This document shows, one piece after another, positions 26,264-36,029 of a stretch of DNA of 43,326 bases. The translations under genes and the position numbers were made by a program. A model generated the notes under the pieces. It worked only from the letters and a program-made list of their open reading frames with translations. It did not search any database and was not told where the DNA came from. Every line of letters starts with the position of its first letter. Position 1 is the stretch's first letter. Location of the stretch: assembly GCA_945291235.1 (NCBI GenBank), contig CALYQY010000006.1, positions 1 to 43,326 of the forward strand, written 5' to 3'. This DNA is from an uncultured Gilliamella sp. Lineage in GTDB: Bacteria > Pseudomonadota > Gammaproteobacteria > Enterobacterales > Enterobacteriaceae.

Positions 26264-27781
26264 ATGAGTGAATCTATCGTTATAGCCAAAAGCAATGGCA
26301 AGGATTTATCTATTATCAGCGCATTAGCCAATCGTCATGGTCTCATTTCTGGTGCAACAGGTACCGGTAAAACAGTGACGCTTCAAAAAATGGCAGAGAG
26401 TTTTTCTCATATAGGTGTACCGGTATTTTTGGCTGATGTTAAAGGGGATTTGACCGGTTTGGGTGAGAAAGGGATTTTAACAGATAAACTTAAAGCACGC
26501 CTAACAAGCATTGAGGTAACTGATTGGCAACCTGAAGCCTCGCCCATTGAATTGTGGGATGTGTTTGCAGAAAAAGGGATTCCGGTGCGAAGTACCGTTT
26601 CGGATATTGGTCCAATTTTATTAGCACGATTATTAAATCTTAATGATATTCAATCAGATGTATTACAACTGGTATTTAAAATTGCCGATGACAATAATCT
26701 TTTATTACTGGATTTTAAAGATTTACGAGCCTTAGTGCAGTTAATTGGTGATAATGCAAAAAAATTTACGTCTGAATACGGCAATATTTCTTTATCATCG
26801 ATTGGTGCCATACAACGCAGTTTATTATCGCTTGATCAAGAAGGGGCAGAATATTTTTTAGGTGAACCTATGCTTGATATTCAAGATTTAATGAAAACCG
26901 ATGCCAACGGTCACGGTATGATTAATATTTTAGCAGCGGATAAATTATATAACTCACCTAAATTGTATTCTGTTTTTTTGTTGTGGTTGCTGTCAGAACT
27001 GTTTGAACATATGCCTGAAGTTGGTGATCCTGATAAACCTAAATTAGTCTTCTTTTTTGATGAAGCGCATTTACTATTTAATGATATTACCCCCGCTTTA
27101 TTACAGAAAATTGAGCAGGTAGTCAGACTGATTCGCTCTAAAGGCGTTGGTATCTATTTTGTTACTCAAAATCCTACCGATATCCCCGATACCGTTCTTG
27201 GTCAGCTTGGCAATCGTGTCCAACATGCGCTTAGGGCATTTACGCCTAAAGATCAAAAAGCAGTAAAAGCCGCGGCTCAAACTATGCGAGCTAATCCCAA
27301 TTTAGATACCGAAAAAGTGATTATGGAATTAGCTGTCGGCGAAGCCTTAATTTCTTTTTTAGATGAGAAAGGGCGTCCTAATATGGTCGAGCGTGGTTTT
27401 GTTATTGCACCAAATTCTAAAATTGGTCCAATTACACCTGAAAAAATTCCTGAGATTATTAAACAATCGCTATTTTATGATAAATATGCTAAAACTGTCG
27501 ATCGGCAATCCGCTTATGAGAAAATAAAAGCAGGTTTTTCATTGGATAATTCAGCTAACGTTCAATCAGCTGATGATGATAATTCAACAGAACCATCTGA
27601 AAAATCCAGTAGTGGTGGTTGGTTAGATATGCTAAGTTCTCTGTTTTTTGGTCATAAAGGCCCAAGAGGTGGTCAACAAGATGGCTTTGCGCAAAAAGTT
27701 GCTCGAAGCGCAACGCGACAAGTAGCCAATGAAATCGGTCGACGCATTACTCGTGGTATTTTAGGTGGATTTAAACGATAA
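26264..27781 (+). CDS. yjgR: HerA-like ATPase YjgR (DUF853)
   Basis: The protein has 505 residues, collinear with E. coli YjgR (500). Walker A is [10 protein letters not shown] (~residue 30) directly after [15 protein letters not shown] is at ~58, and Walker B is [12 protein letters not shown] (~265), followed by [20 protein letters not shown] and the arginine-rich [14 protein letters not shown]. The C-terminal ~60 residues are low-complexity, with GPRGGQQDG and a final [20 protein letters not shown]. HerA/FtsK-type ATPases move DNA or protein strands, but the role of YjgR is unknown. GAGGA precedes the ATG. Confidence 0.93.
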   Translation: MSESIVIAKSNGKDLSIISALANRHGLISGATGTGKTVTLQKMAESFSHIGVPVFLADVKGDLTGLGEKGILTDKLKARLTSIEVTDWQPEASPIELWDVFAEKGIPVRSTVSDIGPILLARLLNLNDIQSDVLQLVFKIADDNNLLLLDFKDLRALVQLIGDNAKKFTSEYGNISLSSIGAIQRSLLSLDQEGAEYFLGEPMLDIQDLMKTDANGHGMINILAADKLYNSPKLYSVFLLWLLSELFEHMPEVGDPDKPKLVFFFDEAHLLFNDITPALLQKIEQVVRLIRSKGVGIYFVTQNPTDIPDTVLGQLGNRVQHALRAFTPKDQKAVKAAAQTMRANPNLDTEKVIMELAVGEALISFLDEKGRPNMVERGFVIAPNSKIGPITPEKIPEIIKQSLFYDKYAKTVDRQSAYEKIKAGFSLDNSANVQSADDDNSTEPSEKSSSGGWLDMLSSLFFGHKGPRGGQQDGFAQKVARSATRQVANEIGRRITRGILGGFKR

Positions 27782-27851
27782 ATGCATTGGGCTTATAATT
27801 TATCGTATTGAAACTTAATCTAATATAAACAGCAAAATAGGAGTGTTTGCA

Positions 27852-28934
27852 ATGTTTAAATTGTTTGTGGAATGGTATAAAAGACGATTCAGTGATCCGC
27901 ATGTGGTATCGTTGATAGTGGTTTTAGTCTTCCTGTTTTTAATTATTTATTTCTTTAATAAAATTCTTTTACCCGTTTTCATTGCAATCGTGCTTTCCTA
28001 TTTGCTTGATACCCCAGTCAATTTTTTGTATCGAAAGGGCATTCCACGCACTTTTGCGGTTATCATTGTATTACTCATTTTTCTTCTTGTTGTTTTAGCA
28101 TGTTTTATGATTCTGGTACCTTTAGTTTGGCAACAAAGTATTAGTTTGATAACCAATATTCCAAACATGCTCAATTTTGCTAATAAGTTTTTGACATCAC
28201 TGCCGGAACACTACCCCGAACTGATTGATGTTGGATTATTTGATTCTATTATTCAAAGCATTACTAGCAGAGTCGTGCAAACCGGAAATTCGTTATTACA
28301 ATTCTCTATTGTTTCCCTGTTTGGTCTTGTTTCAGTTGCAATTAATGCCGTGCTAGTCCCTATTATGATGTTTTTCTTTTTGAAAGATAAAGCAAAAATA
28401 TGGGGATATTGTTCTCGTATTCTGCCTAAAAATCGAGGAGTGTTAAATAAAGTCGCCGCTGAAATGGATACGCAAATTGCTAACTATATTGTAGGCAATG
28501 TTTTGCATATTCTTATTCTAGGTATTAGCGTGTATATTCCATTTTGGTTTTTTGGTTTAGATTATGGATTATTATTGGCGGTAATTGTTGGGCTTTCGGT
28601 GTTGATTCCTTATATTGGGATTATTATTTCAAGTATTCCGGTTATTCTTATTGCTCTATTCCAATGGGGCATCAGTCCAGAATTTGGGTATTTGATTTTC
28701 TTTTATGTGCTTATTCAGGCTTTAGACGGTAATTTGTTAGTTCCTTGTCTTTTTTCCGAGAAATTGAATCTTCATCCATTAGTAATTATTTTAGCGGTGA
28801 TTGTATTTGGTGGATTATGGGGATTTTGGGGAATATTTTTTGCTATCCCACTTGCCACTTTAGTCAAAGCAATTATTAATGCTTGGCCAAATCCGGATGA
28901 GATTAATAGTTTTGATAAAGTAAAAGCAGATTAG
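27852..28934 (+). CDS. perM: AI-2E family transporter, PerM permease
   Basis: The protein has 360 residues from ATG 27852, which has AGGAG at 8 bases; the in-frame GTG at 27843 overlaps that site. Roughly eight membrane segments are seen. It aligns with E. coli PerM: WYKRRFSDPHVVSLIVVLV at the start, VPIMMFFFLKDK, and the family signature SVLIPYIGIIISSIPV...QALDGNLLVPCLFSEKLNL. The AI-2E family exports small molecules; PerM's substrate is unsettled. It converges on bcp, sharing a terminator. Confidence 0.92.
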   Translation: MFKLFVEWYKRRFSDPHVVSLIVVLVFLFLIIYFFNKILLPVFIAIVLSYLLDTPVNFLYRKGIPRTFAVIIVLLIFLLVVLACFMILVPLVWQQSISLITNIPNMLNFANKFLTSLPEHYPELIDVGLFDSIIQSITSRVVQTGNSLLQFSIVSLFGLVSVAINAVLVPIMMFFFLKDKAKIWGYCSRILPKNRGVLNKVAAEMDTQIANYIVGNVLHILILGISVYIPFWFFGLDYGLLLAVIVGLSVLIPYIGIIISSIPVILIALFQWGISPEFGYLIFFYVLIQALDGNLLVPCLFSEKLNLHPLVIILAVIVFGGLWGFWGIFFAIPLATLVKAIINAWPNPDEINSFDKVKAD

Positions 28935-28949
28935 GTTAATCTGCTTTTA
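28921..28949. terminator. Bidirectional terminator between perM and bcp
   Basis: TAAAAGCAGATTA and TAATCTGCTTTTA form a perfect 13-bp stem with a 3-base loop; A- and T-runs at the ends make it work both ways. It includes the perM stop codon and lies 7 bases from the bcp stop. Confidence 0.75.
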
Positions 28950-28955
28950 AGATGT

Positions 28956-29432
28956 CTATTTTGAGTGGTTTTTGAGGTAATCTAAAACCACTTCATGGTG
29001 ATTGCTGGTTTTGAAATCATCAAAGACTTTTTCGATTTTTCCATCAGTCCCAATTAAGAAACTAATACGGTGAATGCCGTCATAGGTTTTTCCCATAAAC
29101 TCTTTTTCACCCCATGTGCCAAAAGCTTCACATAATTCATGATTTTCATCAGAAAGCAACGTAAAGTTTAATAATTCTTTTTCTGAAAATCTTGATAGCT
29201 TTTCTGGCTTATCTGTACTAATGCCAATGATTACCACATTGTATTTTTTGAGGTCATCAGCACAATCCCGTAAATTACAAGCTTGAACTGTACAGCCAGG
29301 TGTCATGGCTTTGGGATAGAAATAGATCAACATACGTTGACCTTTAAAGTCTTTAGAGCTTATTAGCTCTCCATCTTGGTCAGGCAACGAAAATTGAGGT
29401 GCTTTTTCACCTTCTTTAAGTGGATTAACCAT
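28956..29432 (-). CDS. bcp: Thioredoxin-dependent thiol peroxidase (peroxiredoxin Q)
   Basis: The enzyme has 158 residues (E. coli Bcp has 156). It is a cytoplasmic peroxiredoxin reducing peroxides and alkyl hydroperoxides. The catalytic block MTPGCTVQACNLRD holds the peroxidatic cysteine (~residue 46) and the resolving cysteine five residues later. Other landmarks are APQFSLPDQDGE, LIYFYPKAMTPG and the GKTYDGIHRISFLIG segment. It lies 70 bases after hemL on the same strand and may be cotranscribed. Confidence 0.95.
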   Translation of the reverse strand: MVNPLKEGEKAPQFSLPDQDGELISSKDFKGQRMLIYFYPKAMTPGCTVQACNLRDCADDLKKYNVVIIGISTDKPEKLSRFSEKELLNFTLLSDENHELCEAFGTWGEKEFMGKTYDGIHRISFLIGTDGKIEKVFDDFKTSNHHEVVLDYLKNHSK

Positions 29433-29502
29433 AAATTAATTACCTATGTTAATAGTTTAATATTTTAATCGCTAATGGTATCAAAAACTTTGTGTCATCA
29501 AT

Positions 29503-30798
29503 TTAACTTATCTTACTAAAAAAACGACTTGCTGCATCAATAGTATGATTGATTTCTTTATCTGTGTGCATAAGTGACATGAAACCTGCTTCAAAAGCTG
29601 ACGGTGCAAAGTAAACACCTTCAGTGAGCATATGATGATAGAATTTTTTGAATAATTCAATATCACAATTCATTACATCTTGATAACTGCTTACTTCGGA
29701 AGCATTTGTAAAGAAAAATCCGAACATCGCACCCGCTTGATTGACCGCAAAAGGAACTTTATGCTGTCTGGCAGCGGATAAAAGTCCGTTTGTTAGCGTT
29801 TTAGTTTTCTCCTCTAATTCTTGATAAATACCCACGTCCATCAATTTGGTTAAGGTTGCATATCCGGCTGCCATGGCAACAGGATTTCCCGAAAGCGTAC
29901 CAGCTTGATAAATTGGTCCGGTTGGCGCTAATTGTTGCATGATATCTGCACGACCACCAAATGCGCCCACAGGCATTCCCCCTCCAATGATTTTACCTAA
30001 ACAAGTCAAATCGGGGACAATGTCATAATAATCTTGCGCTCCACCTAGTGCTACCCTAAATCCTGTCATCACTTCATCAATAATTAACAATGCCCCATAT
30101 TCATCACAAAGCGCTCTTAATCCTTGTAAAAACGATTTTTTAGCAGGGATGCAATTCATGTTGCCGGCAACGGGTTCAATAATAATCGCGGCAATTTCAT
30201 TTGGATATTGTTCAAACTGTTTTTTAACTGATTCAAGATTGTTATAATCACATACTAAAGTATGCTTAACAAAATCATTAGGTACGCCGGGTGACGTCGG
30301 ATGTCCAAAAGTAAGGGCTCCTGATCCTGCTTTTACCAATAGATAATCAGCATGACCATGATAGCATCCTTCAAATTTAATGATTTTATCACGCCCGGTA
30401 AAACCCCGTGCCACGCGTATTGCACTCATGGTTGCTTCAGTACCTGAGTTGACCATGCGTAGCATCTCTATCGATGGCATAAGTTCAGTCACTAAATTGG
30501 CGACTTTAGTTTCAATTTCGGTCGGAGCACCAAAACTGAGTCCATTACGCACAGCGTGAATGACTGCGTTAGCTACGTCTGGATCATTATGTCCAAGAAT
30601 CATTGGACCCCATGAGCCTACATAATCGATATAGGCTTTTTCATCAACATCATAAATATAAGCACCGTTGGCACGTTCAATAAATAAGGGTATTCCACCC
30701 ACGCCATTAAAAGCCCGTACTGGTGAATTTACGCCACCAGGTAAAACGGATAAAGCTTGATGAAAGAATATTTCGGATTTTAATGATTTTGTAAACAT
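29503..30798 (-). CDS. hemL: Glutamate-1-semialdehyde 2,1-aminomutase
   Basis: A PLP enzyme that makes 5-aminolevulinate, the first dedicated haem precursor in the C5 pathway. From ATG 30798 it has 431 residues (E. coli HemL has 426). This start places [11 protein letters not shown] at the usual distance; the frame extends to ATG 30840 but those 14 residues ([10 protein letters not shown]) do not look conserved. Class-III aminotransferase features include [44 protein letters not shown] and the PLP lysine in [17 protein letters not shown]. It is divergent from erpA, as in E. coli-like gene order. De novo haem synthesis thus sits beside haem scavenging in this genome. Confidence 0.95.
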   Translation of the reverse strand: MFTKSLKSEIFFHQALSVLPGGVNSPVRAFNGVGGIPLFIERANGAYIYDVDEKAYIDYVGSWGPMILGHNDPDVANAVIHAVRNGLSFGAPTEIETKVANLVTELMPSIEMLRMVNSGTEATMSAIRVARGFTGRDKIIKFEGCYHGHADYLLVKAGSGALTFGHPTSPGVPNDFVKHTLVCDYNNLESVKKQFEQYPNEIAAIIIEPVAGNMNCIPAKKSFLQGLRALCDEYGALLIIDEVMTGFRVALGGAQDYYDIVPDLTCLGKIIGGGMPVGAFGGRADIMQQLAPTGPIYQAGTLSGNPVAMAAGYATLTKLMDVGIYQELEEKTKTLTNGLLSAARQHKVPFAVNQAGAMFGFFFTNASEVSSYQDVMNCDIELFKKFYHHMLTEGVYFAPSAFEAGFMSLMHTDKEINHTIDAASRFFSKIS

Positions 30799-30897
30799 AT
30801 GTTGTATTCTCATTGAAGAAATATGGTGGTATTTATTCATAGTTTCAAAATTATTTCAAGCAACTAAACAAAAATTTAAATAATAGAGTTTTTCATT

Positions 30898-30927
30898 TTG
30901 TAATTTCTTTTTTACACAGTATATAAT
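30898..30927 (+). promoter_or_regulatory. Sigma-70 promoter of erpA
   Basis: TTGTAA (30898-30903) and a perfect TATAAT (30922-30927) are separated by 18 bases, giving a transcript start near 30934 and a ~22-base leader with AGGAG before the erpA ATG. Confidence 0.65.
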
Positions 30928-30955
30928 AAGCAGATCAAGACAGTAGGAGAATAAA

Positions 30956-31294
30956 ATGGGCAATGCTTTACCAATTAATTTTACTGATGCTGCAGCGAAT
31001 AAAGTAAAAGCGTTAGTCACCGAAGAAGAAAACCCAAATCTTAAATTAAGGGTTTATATTACAGGTGGAGGATGTAGTGGATTTCAGTATGGGTTTACTT
31101 TTGACGAGAAAGTAAACGAAGATGATTTAGCCATAGAGAAAAATGGGGTATCGTTGGTTATCGATCCTATGAGTTTACAATACTTAGTTGGCGGTACCAT
31201 TGATTATGTAGAAGGATTACAAGGCTCACGTTTTGTGGTTGATAATCCTAATGCAACAACTACTTGTGGTTGTGGTTCGTCTTTTAGTGTTTAA
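30956..31294 (+). CDS. erpA: A-type iron-sulfur carrier ErpA
   Basis: The protein has 112 residues (E. coli ErpA has 114). It carries Fe-S clusters to target enzymes such as IspG/IspH. The three cluster cysteines lie in [11 protein letters not shown] and the C-terminal TTCGCGSSF. The middle [21 protein letters not shown] is diagnostic. TAGGAG lies 7 bases before the ATG. It is monocistronic, followed by a hairpin. Confidence 0.97.
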   Translation: MGNALPINFTDAAANKVKALVTEEENPNLKLRVYITGGGCSGFQYGFTFDEKVNEDDLAIEKNGVSLVIDPMSLQYLVGGTIDYVEGLQGSRFVVDNPNATTTCGCGSSFSV

Positions 31295-31299
31295 TTTTT

Positions 31300-31320
31300 A
31301 GACCCAAAAATTTTGGGTCT
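31300..31320 (+). terminator. Hairpin after erpA
   Basis: AGACCCAAAA and TTTTGGGTCT form an inverted repeat 6 bases after the erpA stop. The U-run is inside the stem rather than after it, so termination is possible but not canonical. Confidence 0.5.
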
Positions 31321-31688
31321 GCGTTCTAAGCAATAATTCATTTTAGAGTTGTTAATATCATAGATAAAAGTTACTCCAATAACATTTCCTTACCAAACTA
31401 ATCTTGTTACTAAAAAGTTTAATTATAGCGCTATTTTTTGAGCAAACTTCGCCGTTAGCTACTGATCCTTTAAACAGTATGGATGATTATATTATTTTTG
31501 ATCTGCCAGTGAACCTGATTTATCTAAAAAATTGAATATTATTTGCCAACTAAAAACATCTTTAATTAAATGATTGATAAAGTTTTTTAGTAAAATGTTG
31601 ATATAAGTTAGGAATAACATGCTTACAAAGGTGCCGTTAAGACAGTGATAAAATAAGTCGATGAAAGAAGGATAAAGAGAGATAGATG
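31321..31688. other. Gene-free stretch between erpA and tRNA-Leu
   Basis: About 370 A/T-rich bases. I see no ORF with a ribosome site, no integrase remnant and no duplicated tRNA 3' end; the frame that reads here on the minus strand is a read-through of the tRNA gene. Confidence 0.5.
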
Positions 31689-31776
31689 TGGTGCCCGGGG
31701 CGAGACTTGAACTCGCACGGCCAAAAAGGCCGAGGGATTTTAAATCCCTTGTGTCTACCGATTTCACCACCCGGGC
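31689..31776 (-). tRNA. tRNA-Leu (UAA)
   Basis: On the minus strand the gene begins GCCCGGGTGGTGAAATCGG and ends CCCCGGGCACCA, with CCA encoded. The 7-bp acceptor stem pairs exactly. The anticodon arm GGGATTTAAAATCCC presents TAA, and the T-arm is GCGAGTTCAAGTCTCGC. A long variable arm (CGGCC TTTTT GGCCG) marks a class II tRNA. It closely resembles E. coli leuZ. Length is 88 with CCA. Confidence 0.97.
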
Positions 31777-31819
31777 TCAAAACGATTCGTTAAAGATAAA
31801 TGCGTTTCGAATGCAGTGC

Positions 31820-31847
31820 ATTTTACCCATCTTAATTTCTACGTCAA
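31820..31847 (-). promoter_or_regulatory. Promoter of tRNA-Leu
   Basis: On the minus strand TTGACG and TAAAAT are 16 bases apart, followed by GC-containing discriminator GCACTGC. It lies 44 bases before the mature tRNA 5' end. Confidence 0.7.
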
Positions 31848-31979
31848 TAGAAATTTAAAAAAAATTGATTAACCGCTCAATGTTTATCATATTTCTGTTT
31901 TATTTTAGTCTGTTTCTCTATAACCTTATCGTTGCGTTATAGAGTTATTCTATAAACGTTGGTCTTGATTAATTCCTTA

Positions 31980-32285
31980 TTAGGAATCTAATTTATTGGT
32001 GATCCATTTAACTAATTTCATTTTCCTTTCTCTTGAACAATAGACCCAATAACCTTTTATCACTGAGGGTATGGTTAATTTTATCAGCCATCTGTCATCT
32101 TTTTCGATATCATTAGGAAGAACAATGTCCCGTAACACAATATCGATGTCTGAATTAAGTTTTTTTACAATCCAGTCTGATAACGTCATATTGGCTTTTT
32201 TGGCTAATTTTTTCCATTTTATAAATTTTTTTTTCTGAGTATGAAAACAAAAACTTATTTGTTTAGTGTTTGAATCAGTAAACAT
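31980..32285 (-). CDS. Small protein with apparent tandem ribbon-helix-helix domains
   Basis: The protein has 101 residues, with AGGAAA 6 bases before the ATG. The first half reads as a ribbon-helix-helix unit: strand KQISFCFHT, helix KKFIKWKKLAKKAN, turn, helix TLSDWIVKKLNSD, as in MobC/relaxosome and antitoxin-type DNA-binding proteins. The second half repeats the pattern: strand WLIKLTIPSV, helix around VYCSRERK, and MKLVKWITNKLDS, echoing LSDWIVKKLNSD. A single-chain pseudo-dimer is therefore possible. No toxin partner, mobilisation gene or oriT is evident next to it. It stands alone between tRNA-Leu and a long gap. Function is unknown; DNA binding is inferred. Confidence 0.6.
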   Translation of the reverse strand: MFTDSNTKQISFCFHTQKKKFIKWKKLAKKANMTLSDWIVKKLNSDIDIVLRDIVLPNDIEKDDRWLIKLTIPSVIKGYWVYCSRERKMKLVKWITNKLDS

Positions 32286-33003
32286 ATTTCTTTCCTGTTA
32301 AAACTTTATTAATTTTAAGATTTTAACCTCTATTCCTTAATAGATTAACGCATACTAGGTTAAGATTTTATTTTTGAGATTATTTTTTTGATTTTAATGG
32401 CATTAAATTGATGCTTAAATAACAACAATTACTTGTCATTTGACTGGGTTCGGTCAACTTGAGGAACAACCAAGGATATTTACTCCATTAACATTTGATG
32501 TCATCTTTTATGGTTTGTATTTATAACAAACTGCTTACCCGTCTAAGTATATTGTAGTTCACCTTTTTTATAATGACATGAATATCAATTAATATTTAAT
32601 CAATAATTATGCATGATTAAAGTAATCGGTTTAGCATTATTTCTGATTTTAATCACTTAATCAAATTTATTTTGGCGATTAATATTTGATATTTCTTACA
32701 TGTAACCTATTGAATTAAGTTAAAATAAGTAAATAATTTTAATTTTTTATTTAAGAAATGAATGGAAAAGCAAATTTTCGATCTGGCTTGAAAACCGATT
32801 TTTATCGAAATCATCAGACAATATCCTAACTAGGCTTAGGATGAGCGAAGCGTTTCTAGTATTCCTTAATTGTAATTATCAAATTGTCTATCTTTTAAAT
32901 GGCATACAATATGAATTCTGACTCTTAGTTTCAATATAAGTTCAAATTTTTCATGTTTATTAAAAAAATTAAATTGGTAAATTCACTTTTCTTTTTTATT
33001 TTA
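32286..33003. other. Long gene-free region before hcp
   Basis: About 720 very A/T-rich bases without a convincing ORF. Two short stems are visible: TTGAC/GTCAA around TGGGTTCG (near 32439-32456) and ATCCTAA/TTAGGAT around CTAGGC (near 32822-32841). Either could belong to a small RNA; no terminator confirms it. It may be remnant DNA. Confidence 0.4.
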
Positions 33004-33026
33004 AACATGTATTTTATATACCTGTT
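33004..33026. promoter_or_regulatory. NsrR-like operator before hcp
   Basis: AACATGTAT and ATACCTGTT are inverted repeats (one mismatch) five bases apart. The 23-base site agrees at about 16 positions with the E. coli NsrR consensus (11-1-11, AAGATGCATTT-type halves). It lies 31 bases before the hcp ATG, and nsrR is the next gene, so NO-relieved repression of hcp is likely. Confidence 0.65.
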
Positions 33027-33056
33027 TTAGTAAGAGGAAAGAAAACAGGAGTAATA

Positions 33057-34727
33057 ATGTTTTGTATTCAGTGTGAGCAAACAATAATAAAATCAAATGA
33101 AAAAGGGTGTAGTTATTCTAAAGGAATGTGTGGTAAAACAGCAGAAGTTTCTGATCTTCAAGATGTTTTAGTCGCCAGTTTGCAAAAGGTTTCATTTTGG
33201 GCGGCCATTTGTCGTAGACATGACATTGTGGACAGACAAATCGATAGATGGTGTGCACAAACATTTTTCTCAACGTTAACTAATGTGAATTTTGATGCAG
33301 ACAGAATGTTGGCGTATCTTGCAGAAGCCGATATCTATTCTCAAAAATTAGAACAGCTAGCCAAAGTTGCTGTACTACAATTTAATGAACATTTACCTGC
33401 GTTAACCTATGTAGCCCAATTAAATTTTCCTAAAACTAAGCAAGAATTATTGGATTTTTCTTCTTTAGTGATGTTAAAGCACGATCAAGATAAAGTCGGA
33501 AAGGATGTCATTGGACTGCGCTTATTAGCACTATATGGATTGAAAGGGGCAGCTGCTTATATGGAACACGCTGCTGTTTTGGGGCAATTTAATCAAGATA
33601 TTTACACCGAATATCATGAAATGATGAGTTTTCTTGGCGATAATCCTTCTGACATTAATAAATTATTTCAATTATCCATGCAAATAGGACGATTGAATTA
33701 TAAAGTAATGGGAATGCTTGATGCCGGCGCTACCAATACTTTTGGCGATCCTATCCCAACTAAAGTCAATACTAGACCTGTTACAGGTAAATGTATTCTT
33801 GTCTCTGGTCACGATTTTCATGATTTGCGTTTGATATTAGAACAGACTCAAGATAAAGGCATTAATGTGTATACACACGGCGAAATGTTACCGGCTCATG
33901 CTTATCCTGAGTTAAAAAAATATTCACATTTAGTTGGAAACTACGGTACAGCTTGGCAAAATCAACAGACCGAATTTGCTAATTTTCCTGGTGCTATCGT
34001 TATGACGTCTAACTGTATTATTAATCCTTTTACTAAAGGCTATGCAGAGCGCATCTTTACCCGAAGTATGGTTGGCTGGCCAGGTGTCACTCATATTGAA
34101 ACAGATGATTTTAGTCCCGTTATTGAGTGTGCATTGAACCAACCCGGATTTGATTACACGGAATTAGAGCATTTTATTACTGTCGGCTTTGCCCGTAATA
34201 CTTTATTAAATGTAGCACCAACGGTTGTCGAACAAGTTAAAGCAGGTAATATTAAGCATTTCTTTTTAATTGGTGGATGTGACGGCAGTAAAAGTGAACG
34301 GCATTATTATACCGAAATGGCAAATCAAGTCCCTAAAGATAGTGTTATTTTAACTTTAGGTTGTGGTAAATATCGGTTTAATATGCAAAATTTCGGCAAT
34401 ATTAACGGCATTCCTCGATTAATTGATATTGGGCAATGTAATGATGCTTATTCCGCAGTGCAATTAGCATTGGCGTTGGTTGAAGCTTTTGGATGTTGCG
34501 TGAATGAATTACCATTGACTTTGGTTTTATCATGGTTTGAACAGAAAGCTATAGTTATATTATTGACATTATTGTCGCTAGGTATCAAAGGAATTTATGC
34601 AGGGCCTTCAATGCCTGAATTTTTAACCGATAATATATTGAATATTTTACAAGATAAATTTGATCTTCGTATGACTTCTCAAGCCAGTAAAGATCTAAAT
34701 CAAATACTAAATTATTGTGCAGCATAA
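33057..34727 (+). CDS. hcp: Hybrid cluster protein (hydroxylamine/NO reductase)
   Basis: The protein has 556 residues (E. coli Hcp has 550) and high similarity throughout. Four N-terminal cysteines lie in [19 protein letters not shown] in the CxxC-x11-C-x6-C pattern of class II Hcp. Hybrid-cluster ligands appear in [58 protein letters not shown] and QCNDAYSA. Hcp is a cytoplasmic anaerobic enzyme that reduces NO and also promotes protein S-nitrosylation in E. coli. AGGAG is 6 bases before the ATG. The usual partner reductase gene hcr does not follow; nsrR does. Confidence 0.97.
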   Translation: MFCIQCEQTIIKSNEKGCSYSKGMCGKTAEVSDLQDVLVASLQKVSFWAAICRRHDIVDRQIDRWCAQTFFSTLTNVNFDADRMLAYLAEADIYSQKLEQLAKVAVLQFNEHLPALTYVAQLNFPKTKQELLDFSSLVMLKHDQDKVGKDVIGLRLLALYGLKGAAAYMEHAAVLGQFNQDIYTEYHEMMSFLGDNPSDINKLFQLSMQIGRLNYKVMGMLDAGATNTFGDPIPTKVNTRPVTGKCILVSGHDFHDLRLILEQTQDKGINVYTHGEMLPAHAYPELKKYSHLVGNYGTAWQNQQTEFANFPGAIVMTSNCIINPFTKGYAERIFTRSMVGWPGVTHIETDDFSPVIECALNQPGFDYTELEHFITVGFARNTLLNVAPTVVEQVKAGNIKHFFLIGGCDGSKSERHYYTEMANQVPKDSVILTLGCGKYRFNMQNFGNINGIPRLIDIGQCNDAYSAVQLALALVEAFGCCVNELPLTLVLSWFEQKAIVILLTLLSLGIKGIYAGPSMPEFLTDNILNILQDKFDLRMTSQASKDLNQILNYCAA

Positions 34728-34743
34728 CAAAACTTAAACTGAT

Positions 34744-34774
34744 TGTTATCCTCATGTTGTTGATGAGGATAACA
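34744..34774. terminator. Hairpin after hcp
   Basis: TGTTATCCTCAT and ATGAGGATAACA form a perfect 12-bp stem with a 7-base loop, 17 bases past the hcp stop. A T-run comes only ~15 bases later (TAGTTTTTTAAC), so it may terminate or protect the mRNA end. Confidence 0.55.
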
Positions 34775-34833
34775 CCATGATAATTTAGTTTTTTAACTTG
34801 GTAATAAAAATTCAATTAGTCATAAAAAGAGGG

Positions 34834-34862
34834 TTAATTTAATCATTGATATTGCCTATAAT
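34834..34862 (+). promoter_or_regulatory. Likely nsrR promoter
   Basis: TTAATT (34834-34839) and a perfect TATAAT (34857-34862) are 17 bases apart, about 38 bases before the nsrR start codon. Confidence 0.5.
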
Positions 34863-34900
34863 GTGAGATGATAAGTTTTTTAAGTAGATAGGAAAAATCA

Positions 34901-35317
34901 GTGCAATTATCAAGTTTTACCGATTACAGTATACGTGTGCTTCTTTATTTATCCACGGTAGATGGTGATCAGCTAGTCAGTATCGCAGATATTAGTCATT
35001 ATTTTAAAATTTCTAAAAATCATTTGGTTAAAGTCGTTTATAATTTAAGTAAATTAGGTTATGTCGAGACCAAGCAAGGAAAAAATGGTGGCATTAAATT
35101 AAAAATAGAAAAAAAACTGATTAATATTGGTACTGTGGTTAGACAAATAGAACCGCTAAATCTTCTTAATTGCAGTTTATCATTTTGTCATATCAGTCCT
35201 GCTTGTCGTTTAAAATACTATCTGTCGGATGCTAAAGAAGCATTTTTGAAAGAGCTTGAAAAGTATACGATAGAAGATATTATGGACCCTAATGTGCAAT
35301 TAAATAACTTTAACTAA
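34901..35317 (+). CDS. nsrR: Nitric-oxide-sensing repressor NsrR (Rrf2 family)
   Basis: The protein has 138 residues; GTG start with AGGA 7 bases upstream. It matches E. coli NsrR: MQLSSFTDYSIRVLLYLS, recognition-helix region ISKNHLVKVVYNLSKLGYVE, the wing KQGKNGGIKL, and LEPL-like IEPLNLLN. The Fe-S ligands are C-x5-C-x5-C in NCSLSFCHISPAC. The [4Fe-4S] or [2Fe-2S] cluster reacts with NO and releases DNA. The adjacent hcp with an NsrR-like box is a probable target. IscR is excluded by cysteine spacing and the NsrR-type tail. Confidence 0.95.
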   Translation: MQLSSFTDYSIRVLLYLSTVDGDQLVSIADISHYFKISKNHLVKVVYNLSKLGYVETKQGKNGGIKLKIEKKLINIGTVVRQIEPLNLLNCSLSFCHISPACRLKYYLSDAKEAFLKELEKYTIEDIMDPNVQLNNFN

Positions 35318-35372
35318 CAAGTTTAATTAGCTAAAGTTAATTTAATTAGGTGGTTATTTTTTTAAGTGGGTT

Positions 35373-36029
35373 TTAAGCTGACTTATCTTCAGTTTTATCA
35401 TATGGGTAGATGATGAGTTTATTATCAAACCATTCTGCACAAAAAATGTCTTCGACTTTTTCATATCCTTGTTTATGGATTTCCTGCATGAGCCAATCTT
35501 CATCTTTTTTGAGTTGTTCAAGATTATCTTGACTAATACAGCCATTTTCGATGATCAGTTCAGCAATATCTTTTTCACCTTTCTTAATAATGGTTAGCGA
35601 ACCATTTAATTCATACCAAACTTGTTTTAATTGACTAAATGAGGATATTCCTTGTATGTTCACTAAAGTTTCAAAATCACGTACAGGCAAGTTTGCCTTG
35701 GCAAAATTATCTGTTAATAATTTTCCGTTTTTAACTAACTGAATTGCTTCACCGTCAATCGCATCTCTTAATCGAGAATTTTTTGATTTAATAAAGCGAA
35801 TTAAAATTAATAACGCTGCCCAAATTGCGACAAGACCAGCGGCTTCCCAAGCTGAAACGGTTGGACTGAGTAAAGCTCCCCCGACTAACGCACCGATTAC
35901 CATACTACCAACCTGATCTAACTGAGACATCGGGGCAATTTGACTTTTACCCGATAGTTTCACGTAAATAAGTAAAATGATGAGTGCAAGTAAAAATTTC
36001 GGTGCCATTTGTAGTAAATACATTTCCAA
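35373..36029 (-). CDS. DUF421 membrane protein (YetF/YcaP type)
   Basis: The protein has 218 residues. Membrane segments near 9-24, 43-58 and 62-78 are followed by a soluble domain with family features: SRLRDAIDGEAIQLVKNGKL, LPVRDFETLVNIQGISSFSQ and LIIENGCISQDNLEQL. GGAGG precedes the ATG by 6 bases. DUF421 proteins are widespread in spore-formers and enterobacteria (E. coli YcaP); their biochemical role is unknown. It has a single-gene layout, convergent with nsrR. Confidence 0.85.
   Translation of the reverse strand: MEMYLLQMAPKFLLALIILLIYVKLSGKSQIAPMSQLDQVGSMVIGALVGGALLSPTVSAWEAAGLVAIWAALLILIRFIKSKNSRLRDAIDGEAIQLVKNGKLLTDNFAKANLPVRDFETLVNIQGISSFSQLKQVWYELNGSLTIIKKGEKDIAELIIENGCISQDNLEQLKKDEDWLMQEIHKQGYEKVEDIFCAEWFDNKLIIYPYDKTEDKSA

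Noticed and set aside
31321..31700. Possible attachment site at the tRNA-Leu 3' end
   Set aside because: No integrase, no repeated tRNA 3' segment and no foreign genes are seen on that side.
31492..31770. Minus-strand ORF of 92 codons (MVKSVDTRDLKSLG...)
   Set aside because: Its first ~27 codons are the tRNA-Leu gene read in frame; there is no ribosome site or recognisable protein.
32865..32885. FNR-like site before hcp (ATTATCAA)
   Set aside because: Only the right half fits TTGAT-4-ATCAA and it lies about 180 bases upstream of the gene.
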